DNA of 64,000 nucleotides from Vermamoeba vermiformis (taxonomy: Eukaryota; Tubulinea; Echinamoebida). The position numbers and the translations under genes are program-made. The stretch is from NCBI GenBank assembly GCA_045837725.1, contig JBEWZL010000217.1, forward strand, positions 1-64,000, read 5' to 3'. The notes below the pieces were generated by a model, which was not told where the DNA came from, did no database searches, and saw nothing but the letters and a program-made list of their open reading frames with translations. Shown here one piece after another: positions 22,901 to 33,543 of this stretch (the first letter of the stretch is position 1; every line of letters begins with the position of its first letter).

Positions 22901-24006
22901 AGCGAATTTGCTTCCGGCGGCAGTGACGGCAGCGAGAGTGGTGCTGTCATAGGGAGCAATCATGTATCCGCTGGGGATACGGATAAAGCTTTGGCAGCCT
23001 ATTAATAACATGTGTCAGCGCACACGGGACGGGACCGTTTGGGAATGCAATTCGCTTTCACTTACCATACTTGTTGCTGTTTTCCAAGAGCGTGTAGGTG
23101 TAGCAGCTGTATTGAGCATAAGTAATAACACTTCCGTCAACACAGCCTTGAATAAAACCGTCGGTGTAGTTGCTAACTACGGTTTGGTTCCAAAGACCGT
23201 TCACTCCGAAGGCAAACATGACTGCAAAAGTTATTAATTATACGCCTGGTAGTTGTTATAGTAATGTGACGTACCATCATTATAATCAGCATCACCCATG
23301 CTCGCGTCTTCAAATCCAAAAAGAGTTTTACCGCCGACGGTAGCCCACGAGACGTGCTTGTTACCGTCGCTATTTCTCAACGCAGAAGAAGTCATACTGA
23401 ACCACTTTTGAGCGTTGGTATTGAAGGGGGTGCTATCCCACGCGTTCACGTATATGAAGAAGCTAATATAATTGTGTTATTAGGACTTGGTGCGTCCTAT
23501 CCGAAATCCGATCGGACATCCGAATCTACTACATACCCCAAAATGGTACCAGCGGGGAAAGGTCCCAAAGTCACTGTATACCCAGGATACATGCATCCAT
23601 TAGGTCCGTATTGGGGCACGACGTCCTTAAGCAAAGGATAGATGACCACCAAACCGGGATTTGCGTTGTAGGTTTGAGTTGTGGAGTTGTACAGGAAGTA
23701 GCCAAAGGAGTTCCTGGACGAAGTGATCGAAAGAACGTAGGTGATATCGATCGTGGCGTTGTCTGAAAGGAATTGCACGAAGACGTTGGTATTCTTGTTG
23801 ACCAGTAGAGGATTCGGTGTTTGCGTTTCGATAAAGATCTTGCGTAATTCGCTCATGTAGTCATTCGTAAGGAAGGTAGTATTGTAGACTTGATTAATAA
23901 ATGCGCTTGCTGGCCTCTTGGTTGCATCGCAATATGAGAAGTTAATCGCAGCGTGGCCAAGGGCTGCGAAGGCCAGAAAAATTACTAATGTACAAACGAG
24001 CTTCAT
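16935..24006 (-). CDS. Sib/integrin-beta-like giant adhesin with cadherin-like repeats and a double-NPxY tail
   Basis: 2273 residues in five exons: 23537-24006, 23275-23462, 23066-23221, 22470-22998 and 16935-22413. A signal peptide (MKLVCTLVIFLAFAALGHA) opens the protein. A DUF4114-like beta domain follows (FGFEDASMGDADYNDVMFAF at residues about 190-225), then a VWA/I-like domain at about 424-600 (RPLDILFVAD). Next come about twelve repeats of 100-120 residues, each ending in VNDPP-type motifs and carrying EDT motifs, as in bacterial and protist cadherin-like or VCBS adhesins. One transmembrane helix, rich in Ala (AVSVSAAAAAAAAGIVIW), precedes a 47-residue cytoplasmic tail with TNPMY and ANPLY. 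The tail matches integrin-beta and Dictyostelium Sib tails, which bind talin through NPxY. The VWA metal site DxSxS is not conserved (DFNGV). A substrate-adhesion or phagocytosis receptor is likely. Confidence 0.87.
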
Positions 24007-24913
24007 ATATGGAGCTCTATTTAAAAAATAAATGTTAAATGGTCACGATGCAAATTCAACTTTTTGTGCATTGCTGACTTGTCAACGCGTGTCAGGTTAT
24101 TAATGTCTACTGTAAATCACTGGAGATTAATCGAGCTCACCTCCCTGGTTGACAAACCTTCCTTTTATGGTTGAAACGAGAATAAAAATTATAAATCTCG
24201 TTCAGTGAACAACGCGTATTCCGGTTGAATTTTACTTCTTTTGCGAAGTAATTGCCTAACAAAATTAACTTTAGTGATACGCAACGCGATACTTAACTAA
24301 TATCAACAGAAGATACCTGTTTTCTGGCGTGTACTAGCTTCTCGTTGGTTCGTGATTCAATAGTACTATTTCCCGCGCACAAATTTGGGATGAACTCGTT
24401 ACAACTACCCAACCCATAGCTTGTTAAGAAATGGTTGGTGCAATTTGCGTGCCATATTGGATGTTAACGTTACCATAATACCTTTTTTAATGGTTAAATT
24501 AAATATTCCGTATTAATTTCTAATTAAGAGTATGTGTTTACTGCGTGCCCGGGTACAAGTTTAATTTTAATTTTTTTCACATATAAAGCAACGAGTTTTA
24601 AATGATGACGAAAAATATTAAATCGATCGAGTTACCTCTGTGGATAGCAGGCTTGCGTACTCGTTTAATCCATCCGAAGATGACGCAGTATAATCAATTG
24701 AAGGTTATTTGAACAATTGTGGTTTGTATGTTGCGTGTTCATGTTGTTAAGCAGAATTAATTGAATTCAAGGTTAATCCGGAGTCGGCGAAGTAATGGCA
24801 CAGCAAGTTTATAGAGAATGAAATGGCTTTAATTGCAGGACGAATCAACTACAAAGTAAGCTAACAATCATCATTCGCCGTCGCGCGACTGAATGAAGTG
24901 ACAGAGACACCCC
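24007..24913. other. 0.9-kb intergenic region upstream of the adhesin gene
   Basis: AT-rich sequence without a credible open frame or RNA gene. It carries the promoter of the adhesin gene and the 3' flank of the NmrA-type gene, both on the minus strand. Confidence 0.5.
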
Positions 24914-26052
24914 TTAAGCAGTGGTGGTGCTCAACATGCCTCTCTCGCGCAATCTCTGAACACCAGCTTCGAAGCGGGTGCCGTCTCGGCCAGTAATTTG
25001 CTTGAAGGCGGGAGAAGGATCCTTCAACGCGTTCTTGCAGACCATGTCGAAGGTCTCGTACATTCCTTCGGCCTGTTCAATGTTGTGAACACTTTGTAAC
25101 ACGGTATGAAGTCATATTAGATCTTACTTGGTACTCAGGCATCTTTGCTTTCCACATGTTGAGGGCTCGTTGTTTGTCAATGTCCACGTACTTGATCTGG
25201 CGATTGAGCACCTTGGTCAAGATCTAGGACCGCATATTAGCCATGTAATCTATACGCAGCACATTTTTATTACGTACTTGAGCCTGTTGCTCGCCAGTCA
25301 AGGCCTCGGGACCAGTCAACAAGTAGGCCTTGTTTCTGTGCACATCCGGGTTGAGCAAGATGGTAGCTACGGCCACACCAACGTCTTCGATCGACAACGG
25401 GGCGAAGCGAGAAGTGTTCAAGTGCTCCGGCAATTGGCCTTGGTTTAATTCCTCGCGTAAGCCAATGATGTTCTCCTGTAGAATAACGCACGTTAGACAA
25501 GACTCGGACGAGAGCAAGTTTTACGCACCAAGAACATCGCCATTCGAAGGAAGCAATAAGGGATGCCCATTCCTTCAATCTTCTTCTCGACCATGCGGAA
25601 CTCCTTCGCGAAGGTAGTGCTCTCCAATTCCGCACCTGCAACGGATCCGAACACAATGAATTTCACCGTGCCGACTTCGCGTACATAATCGAGGAATCGC
25701 TCGACCCAACGAGCTCGCTCGTACATCTTCATGGTCTTAGTGGGGTTAGGCTCAGTAATCCAAAGGCGATCAACACCCTAAGTGATAAACAAGGTCATGA
25801 ATCCGTAGCAAATCCGAGAAAGAAATCGTCACGTACCTTCAAGGCTTTCGTGCAGAGGTCCTTGTTGTCGAAGTCAAAATCGACAATCTCGACGCCTTGC
25901 TTGCCCTCGAACTCCTTGACTTTTTGGCGATTGTGGGCAGCCAAGCGAATGATGTAGCCATTTCGGTTTGGCATAGCGAGCAGATTGCGAACGATGGGCA
26001 ATCCAACGTTACCGCAAGCACCAGCGATGAGAATAACAGGCTTGTTGTTCAT
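24914..26052 (-). CDS. NmrA-like NAD(P)-binding Rossmann-fold protein
   Basis: 305 residues, five exons: 25837-26052, 25529-25777, 25278-25475, 25128-25223 and 24914-25072. The N-terminal nucleotide-binding loop ILIAGACGNVGLPIVRNLL has the GxxGxxG pattern of the atypical short-chain dehydrogenase group. Later blocks (FIVFGSVAGAE, IPYCFLRMAMFLENI, FAPLSIEDVGVAVATIL, NKAYLLTGPEALTGEQQA) match NmrA/quinone-reductase-2-like proteins. Members sense or use NAD(P) and many lack the catalytic Tyr-Lys pair, so a redox-sensor or reductase role cannot be separated here. The start at 26052 (MNNKPVI) places the Rossmann loop at the usual distance; an upstream in-frame Met adds an unlikely Ser/Thr-rich leader. 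Confidence 0.88.
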
Positions 26053-26622
26053 TTTGAGAGTAGAGAGGAGGGTTGAGAAGTGAGTGTTGTTGTTTGATGA
26101 ATGAGTAAACAATGAAAGCGATGAACTTTTATAGTTTTTCAGCGTACTTAATTAGTACTTTATCAATAAATTAGATTTGATTGACGTGGCATAAGCTGAA
26201 TTTTATGGTAATTATTGAAAGTAAAATTCAAAAAATCTAAATCTACAGAAAATGCGCCATTCTTATCGATTTTGTTTGGAAAGTTGTATCGCTGTAATAT
26301 ATGCGCACGATATCTTTATGAATTTCATCATGGTGTTGTAATAGTTATTCTATGGTGATCAAACCAAATTGTTCACTCTATCACACAATTCGTTTACTAG
26401 TAAGTGATACTATCATAATCATAATCATTGACCAGCGTATTGATGTCGTATGTCGTATGTCGATTTAAATAATAAACATGAAGATTTTGTGACCAACAAA
26501 AAGTCGGTAAAAAAAATCGCGCCAATTTTCAAAAATAACGGACATCATTTTTTTTGTTCGCCGCGTTAAGTTGCAACACAATTATTAAGTTGATTGTGGT
26601 GTAATAATTTGGAAGTAGCGTA
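26053..26622. other. Divergent intergenic region
   Basis: AT-rich spacer between the NmrA-type gene (-) and the CHD gene (+), expected to hold both promoters. I see no open frame or RNA gene. Confidence 0.5.
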
Positions 26623-29600
26623 ATGTCAAGATCTCTTAGCCATTTTTTTGGCGAGAACGTTTTGCTCGGATCTCGCACCAGAAAACCTGTAAAACAATTT
26701 GAAATTGCAGAAGAGCCTAAGAAAACCACAAAGAAGTACGAGATATTTTATTTAAAATTTTCTTCGAACCGCATCTCACAAAATTTATTATTTATTTAGT
26801 AATACAAACGCCAAGAAGAAAAATGGAGGAAATAAAGAAAATAGTAACCCAAATTCAGAAGATGACTCGTATTACAGCGACGACGAAGAGTCTTATGAGG
26901 AGTCAGTAGCAAAGAAGAGCGGCGGAAGATCAGATGGGCCGAAAAGAGTGCCCAAAAAATCAATGAGATATGTTCCTGATAGTGAAGACGATGAAAGTGA
27001 TGGAATGGACTCGATAGAGGTAAATTAATTGCGTGATTTATTTTACGAGAAGTCATCTGATCAAATTAAATTTGCAGTCGGAAGAGCCAGAACAGTCCGG
27101 ATCTGGCGAAAATGGAGAAGGCGAAGAAGAGTCCGAGGAAGAGACCGTTAAAATCGATGCTATCCTCGGTTACAAGCCAAGCAAGGTATCGATTTGTTGA
27201 TTTCCTTTTAAGGCAAAATTTCAAAGATCTGACGCGGAATATAGGACGGTAAACCAGCCGACGACCAATTCTTGATCAAATTCCAAGGCGAATCATATTT
27301 ACACGTCAAATGGCTTACTACCGCCGAAGTGGAAGAATATCCAGCTGGAAAACAACGAATCAAGCGTTACTTAGCGAAACGCAAACAAATGGAAGAGAAC
27401 GGAGAACTCGATGAAGATGGTACGTTATAAGCGTAATTAAATACCAAGCATTGCTAATATTTTTTGTTCAGAGGAATACTTCGATCCGAACTTCGCCATT
27501 ATCGAAAGAGTTATTGCAATGGATTATTTTGACGATGACGAAGAAGAATCTGGCGAAGAAAAAGAAAATGGCGAAGAAAAAGTCGACAAAATGGATATTA
27601 CTAGCGAGGACTCCGGACCAACTAAAGAAAAAGACGACAAAAAACAAAAGGAAAAAGTTCCGCAGAAGAAAGGCGGTAAAAAGAAAGCTGCAGAGGCTGA
27701 AAAAGAAGACAGCGAGGATAAATCAGGCCCGTTAGAGCTATTATCTGAAGAATCTCAAGAAAGCGATAAGCCTGCAGGAAAGAAACATTATTTCGTTAAA
27801 TTCAAGGGTCTTCAATACGACGAAGCCACATGGGAAGACGCCGAAATGGTTGAACGCGAGTACCCCGAATTGTAAGTATTGATATAATTGATAGTATATT
27901 GTAGCTTACCAATAATATCTGATAGGGTTGAAGAGTTCAATAAGCGCATTAAGTTGCCGACAAAAGAATTGCAACAAAATTCAAAGAAAGGAGCTGTTCG
28001 TAGAAACACGAAGGACTTTAAAGAAGATATGGAGCAAGTCAAGTTCGAAAACGACATTACTTTGCGCGAGTATCAACTTGAAGGCTTGCGTTGGCTCGTT
28101 TGGTAAGTACTTTCAATTTTTGGTATTTTTTTGCTCGCGGATCTGACGTTCGTTTTGTAGGAACTGGTGCTGCGGTCGTAGTGGCATTTTAGCCGATGAA
28201 ATGGGTCTCGGCAAGACCGTTCAAGCCCTGAGCATTTTGTGGTGGTTGAGAATCACTAAAAAGATGCGTGGACCTTTCTTAAGTAAGTGTAACACCAGAT
28301 CTGCATGGAATTTTTTTGCAAATTTTAATCTTTATTTGTAGTTATTTGCCCCTTGGCGACTATTGACCATTGGTTGCATCACGTTAACTCTTTGACGTCG
28401 CTCAATGCTATTGTTTGGCACGGAACTCAAACGTCACGTGACTTGATCCACGACAATGAATTCTATTTTGACGGCCTGAGCAAGACTATGGCTAAGACTA
28501 ACAACGTCTATAAATTCGAGGTCATCTTGACTACCTTCGAAGTATTGTTGCAAGACGTTGAATTGCTCAGCAAGCCTTTCTGGAAGTACTTGGTAATTGA
28601 CGAGGCTCACAGATTGAAAGTACGTAAAAAACAAATATCAAAATTTTATTGTGCTTTATCTAACTATTTTAGAACAAACAATCGAGATTGTTCGAGATTT
28701 TGCAAAACTTCCGCAGCGAGCATCGTTTGTTGCTGACCGGCACGCCTTTGCAAAATAACATTGACGAGCTTTGGACTATGTTGAATTTTATTGACCCCGA
28801 TGAGTTTTCGTAAGTATTAATACGGACTCGTTTCTTACAGCCCTCTTCCAGATCCACTAACAAAACTTGTCTTAGGTCTTTCCAAGACTTTTCTAAAAAG
28901 TACGGAGCTCTTCAAACCAGTAAACAAGTCCAAAAATTGCAAAAAGAATTATCGCCTTATTTGCTGCGTCGTATGAAGAACGATGTCGAGAAGTCTATTC
29001 CGAGCAAAGAAGAAACAATCGTCGATGTCGAGTTGACTTACACTCAAAAGACGTTCTATCGTGCAGTCCTCGAAAAGAACAGAAATTTCTTGTCAATGGG
29101 CGCTTCGAGCAAATCAAACGTGCCTAGTCTCTCGAACATTATGATGGAGCTTCGTAAAGTTTGCAATCATCCTTACTTGGTAGCAGCAGCTGAAGGTACG
29201 TCACTTTGTGGTATTAAATCTATTACACTAGTTAATCTTTACGTAGAAACTATTACTCGTGGTGTCAAGTCCGACAAGGAGCACAAAGAATGGTTGGTGA
29301 AATCATCGGCCAAGCTCGTGTTCTTGGACAAATTGTTGCCAAAGTTGCAAGCTGAGGGTCACAAAGTTCTAATCTTCAGTCAAATGGTGCGCATGCTCGA
29401 CTTGCTGGAAGATTATATGAACTACAGAACGTTTAAATTCGAAAGAATCGATGGTTCTATGGACAGACAAAGTCGTGCTCAAAGTCTGACTCGCTTCAAG
29501 ACTATGCCTGACAGGCAAGTTAATTTTACTGAGCGGATCTGATCCAACCCGAGATTAACTTCTTTTTCTTTAGATTTGTTATGCTTTTATCTACAAAGGC

Positions 29601-32301
29601 ATGTTCGTTGGGCATTGATTTGACAGTGGCAGACACGGTCATTTTATTCGACTCAGATTGGAACCCTCACAGTGACTTGCAAGCTCAAGCACGCAGTCAT
29701 CGTATCGGTCAAAAGAACAAAGTCAAAGTGTTCAGATTGGTCACGCGCAACACTTACGAGTCTCAAATGTTCCAAGTTGCTTCACGAAAGTTAGGTCTTA
29801 ATCGTGCCGTACTTGGTAACTCAGAATTTGGCGGCAAAAATGATTCAAAACCCGACGCATTCCTCGATGCCAAAGATATCGAGCGTTTGTTGAAAGTCGG
29901 TGCCTACGATTTATTCAAAGCTGATGCCGAGAGCGAGAAGAAACTTCAAGATGAAATGATCAATGAAGATATCGAGACAATTTTGAGCCGCTCGAAGACC
30001 GTCACGGTCGATGAGAACGGAGGTAACTCCAATCAAGGCGAGTTGTTTGCTTCATTCTCCAAGGCTTCATTCGTTGCTTCGAACAAGGATATGGACGTTG
30101 ATATGGACGATCAAGGTAAGTTTTGCATTTGTCTTTAGAATTTCACTTGCTGACACCGTCACTTAGATTTCTGGGAGAAAATTCTTCCCGAGTTCAAAGA
30201 CGCAGCGTCATTGTTGAAGAAGTTAAAGAAGGGCGAATTGACCAGTCCAGAGAGCAAAGACGCGTTCTTGAACGACATTGAAAACTTGATCAAGTCCGTG
30301 AAAGAAGCAGCCAGACATCGTTCACAGTTCTCGAGCCAAAATCCCGCCACTGAAGTTGCAGATCTGTTGATCAAGTCTGAAATTTCCGGTGTTTTCAATG
30401 ACGCGCAAGTCACGCGTATCATTCTCTTGCGAGAAGAACTTGAAGGCAAGCGAGCTCGTAAGAAAGATGGCAAAGCTGGTGGCGATGCTATGGAGGTTGA
30501 TGAAGGCGATGGCGAGAAGAAAGCCAAGTCCAAGCCTGCTCCAAAGGCTTCAGGCTCCGAGTGGACCAAGAAGAGCTTCCAAGAGCTGCGAAAGGCCCTC
30601 TTGTTGTATCCCTTCGGCGAATGGGAAAGCATCATCAACCAGTCCAAAGATCTCAGCAAGAACTTTTCACTCGAAGACATTCAATGTTACTCTGAGCACG
30701 TGGCTAGTTATGTTTGCTCGCCCGATCAATTGGCTAACTGCGAACGAGAGCGCGTTGAAGACAAAGAGTCCAAGGACGAAAAGGGATCTGACACGAAGGC
30801 TGCACCGGCTAAAAAATCTTCGAAGAAACGAAGCACGGAAGAAGACGATCATCCGTTCTTATTGAACTATTTGGAGTACCAGACTAAGCTAGCTGAAGCT
30901 GAAGCTAAGACCAGCCCTATTCCATATAAGGCAATCATTAGCAAATGCACGGTGGGCAAGAAACTTAACCCTGGTCAACGCATCACATTTGAAATTGAAT
31001 GGCGAGCCATTGACAAGCCTACAGTCAATGTTATTGCTATTAATAGACTGCCCTGTGATTATGACCAAGAAACTCGTCAAGTTCGACTCCGCGCTTTGAC
31101 GGATCCGAAAGTGAAGACGCTGACGATGTACGCACCTGGCTATATTGGCTCTTATTCTATCAACTATGACGATGAAAAAGTTGGAGAGTTTTCAGTGATC
31201 GAAAACAGAGTCATGTCTCGCGACTTTGACGAGCAGATGAAGCAATTCAAGACTTGGAATCGAAGATTTAATTTCTTATTGAAGCTTCAAAAGATTTTCG
31301 ACAAATATGGAAATAATTTGGAGAACTTGGATAGCTTCGTTGTTGCCGGATCTGCACCGACCTTCTGGTGGGGCGTTCAACAAGACAAACTCTTGCTGCA
31401 ACACACTCGTGCATCGGGCTTCTCACGATACACTTCGCTTCAAGTAAGCTCAAATCAATTGATTTAATTTTTCGCGTAATTTCTCGTACTAATTTTATGC
31501 TATTTTTAGGAGGAATTGAATAATATTGACAAAGAGTATTTGAACAAGAAAATTGATGATACTTTGGGCGAGAAGCATCGCATGCATATTCAATCCGAAG
31601 AGTTGCGAAAAGTTGCCTCGCCGAATCTGCGCGTGGATCTGCCTTCGTACGCTGATTACATTAAGCGCGATGAAGCCAAGCAAGCTGTTAAATTCGAAGT
31701 TCCTCCTTCATCAGTATTGACGACGCGACTGACTAAAGTCGTTAAAGTCTTGAGCGAAGAGAAACACAATGCCGTAGTCGGATCTGCTATGGAAGTCGTA
31801 ATGACTATTAATAAGAAGCGCAAAATTGATGAAGTCGTGCAAGGCGAGAAGGCTGAGAAAGAGAATAAGCCAAAGAAGAAGCAAAAAGTCAATGCTGAAG
31901 ATACTGCTGGCGGCGAATCCAAGGCGAAAAAAGAAGCCAAATCCAAGCCGAAAGAAAAGAAAGAAAACGAGGAAAAGAAACCAAAGGTGAAGAAAGAAAG
32001 TGAAAAGGAGACTAAGAAGAAATCTGATAGCGATACTAAAGAAAAGAAAGAGAAGAAAGAAGCGCCTAAAAAAGAAGCAAACGGATCTGCATCCGATAGA
32101 TCGCCAAGCAAGCCCAAAGAAAAGACTACTAAATCTAAAGATAAGAACGCCGATAATAAGAAGATAACATCGTTCTTTACCAAAGAGAAAAAAGAAAACG
32201 GATCTGCTGAGAAGAAAAAACAAGCTAAAGAAAAGAAACCCAAAGAAGAAAAGAAAAACCAAGCAGAACCATTGTTATTAGTACTCGACGAATCAAATTA
32301 A
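26623..32301 (+). CDS. CHD-type (subfamily III-like) SNF2 chromatin remodeler
   Basis: 1642 residues in fourteen exons (first 26623-26735, last 31510-32301). An acidic/basic N-terminus is followed by two chromodomains ([15 protein letters not shown] near residue 165; [20 protein letters not shown] near 325), then the Snf2 ATPase with Walker [11 protein letters not shown], the DEAH box VIDEAHRLK, motif [13 protein letters not shown], motif [12 protein letters not shown] and motif [11 protein letters not shown]. Wording around [18 protein letters not shown] and [13 protein letters not shown] is closest to CHD6-9/Kismet by recollection. A SANT/SLIDE-like helical region ([17 protein letters not shown]) and a Lys/Glu-rich tail with a PIP-box-like NKKITSFF end the protein. 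It slides or evicts nucleosomes in the nucleus. Intron 11 (29515-29573) is GC-AG. Confidence 0.92.
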
Positions 32302-32408
32302 AGATTCTCGATCTGATTTTTTTCTGACGCGAGCTCTTAACGCACGTGCATCGTCCCAATTTATTTTAAGATAATTAATGTTGAGTAATAGAATAAGTAC
32401 ATAATATT

Positions 32409-33414
32409 ATGGAGCCAGTTTGTTCGTTATCGTGCTTGATAATCGGAGATCACGGTGTCGGCAAGGTAAGTGTCAAAACAATTCAGAAATTGCGCCAAAA
32501 TTTATTAATGAATTTTTCAACATGCAGACTGCATTAAAATATACCCAAATATTAGGAAAATTCCCCGATTATATCCCAGGAGTAAGCGTTGTTTCGGATT
32601 CGATCCAGAATTATTGACTTTCCCATTCATTAGTCTGGTAATGGCCCACCAATAGCCGCCGTAAGAATAAAGTTTATTAAATATTATAATAATATTAACT
32701 TAGGTCATTATTGATGGCGCTCTGTACACAATTATGTTAATGGATCCGTCTGTCGATCCTGAAGGAGGTAAAGTTCATTAGACTAGACTAATAGCTAAGT
32801 TTAATTTATCAATAATAGATAAAATGCGGCTTATGATGTACCAGCCCAGGGTAGCGAGTAAGTAGATCCATCAAAAATTTCGAGAACCATCGTGCTAATT
32901 AAATCTAGACATATTCTTATTAGCGACCGTAAGAGTCTCGAAAGCATAGAAATTAAGGTAGGATTAAATAGCCAACCTATTAAAATTTCATCGTTCTAAC
33001 AGATCCGTTTTGTAGTGGTTTCCAGAAGTAAGGTTATCGAAGGCAGGCAATAAAAGAAGTTAATAATTCAATTAGATACGAGAAAGACTACCTAACGTAC
33101 CAGTAATTGTTGCAGGTTTGAAAACAGATCTACGATCCGAATCCGACAGCGTTACTTATGATGAAGCCGTGAGTTTTGCTGAAAAAATTGGTGCTGTTAA
33201 ATACGTTGAGTGGTAAGTTTAATGCTTCACAACTTAATTGATCTGTAATGTTTGTAACAGCTCTGCGAAATTGAATGACGGAGTTAAAGAAGTGTTTGAG
33301 CAAGTTGCAATTTATGGAGCGAAGTCAATAGCCGCTGGAAATAATCTCGAGCCAGAACGAGACGATGGAAGTAATTCTAAGAAGAAATCTAAAAAGGAAT
33401 GCTCAATACAATAA
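32409..33414 (+). CDS. Atypical Rho-family small GTPase with CaaX box
   Basis: 198 residues in nine exons (32409-32465, 32528-32581, 32634-32660, 32704-32767, 32819-32861, 32909-32957, 33016-33027, 33076-33212, 33261-33414). The P-loop GDHGVGKTAL is intact. The line WFPEIRERLPNVPVIVAGLK plus TDLR, and AEKIGAVKYVECSAKLNDG, are Rho signatures. The C-terminus KKKSKKECSIQ is a polybasic region plus CaaX prenylation motif, so membrane attachment is expected. Two switch elements are off-pattern: the effector threonine region (YIPT in Rho) reads YIPGSG, and the DTAGQ motif is replaced by MDPSVDPEG. GTP hydrolysis is therefore probably impaired or lost. Exon 7 is only 12 nt (WFPE). The gene starts 107 bp after the CHD stop codon. 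Confidence 0.85.
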
Positions 33415-33543
33415 ATTATTTGATTAGTCACGTCACGCAAAGCACCGAACAGCAGTTAATGAAGCAAATCGGACAGTCTAAAAGGCGTCTGAAACTGAGT
33501 TACCTAATAGAGTTATTTATTTCCGATTACTGCTCATTGATTA

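Noticed and set aside
31656-32262. Two minus-strand frames rich in Phe, Leu and Ser
   Set aside because: Antisense of the CHD Lys/Glu-rich tail; this composition is the usual mirror of Lys/Glu codons.
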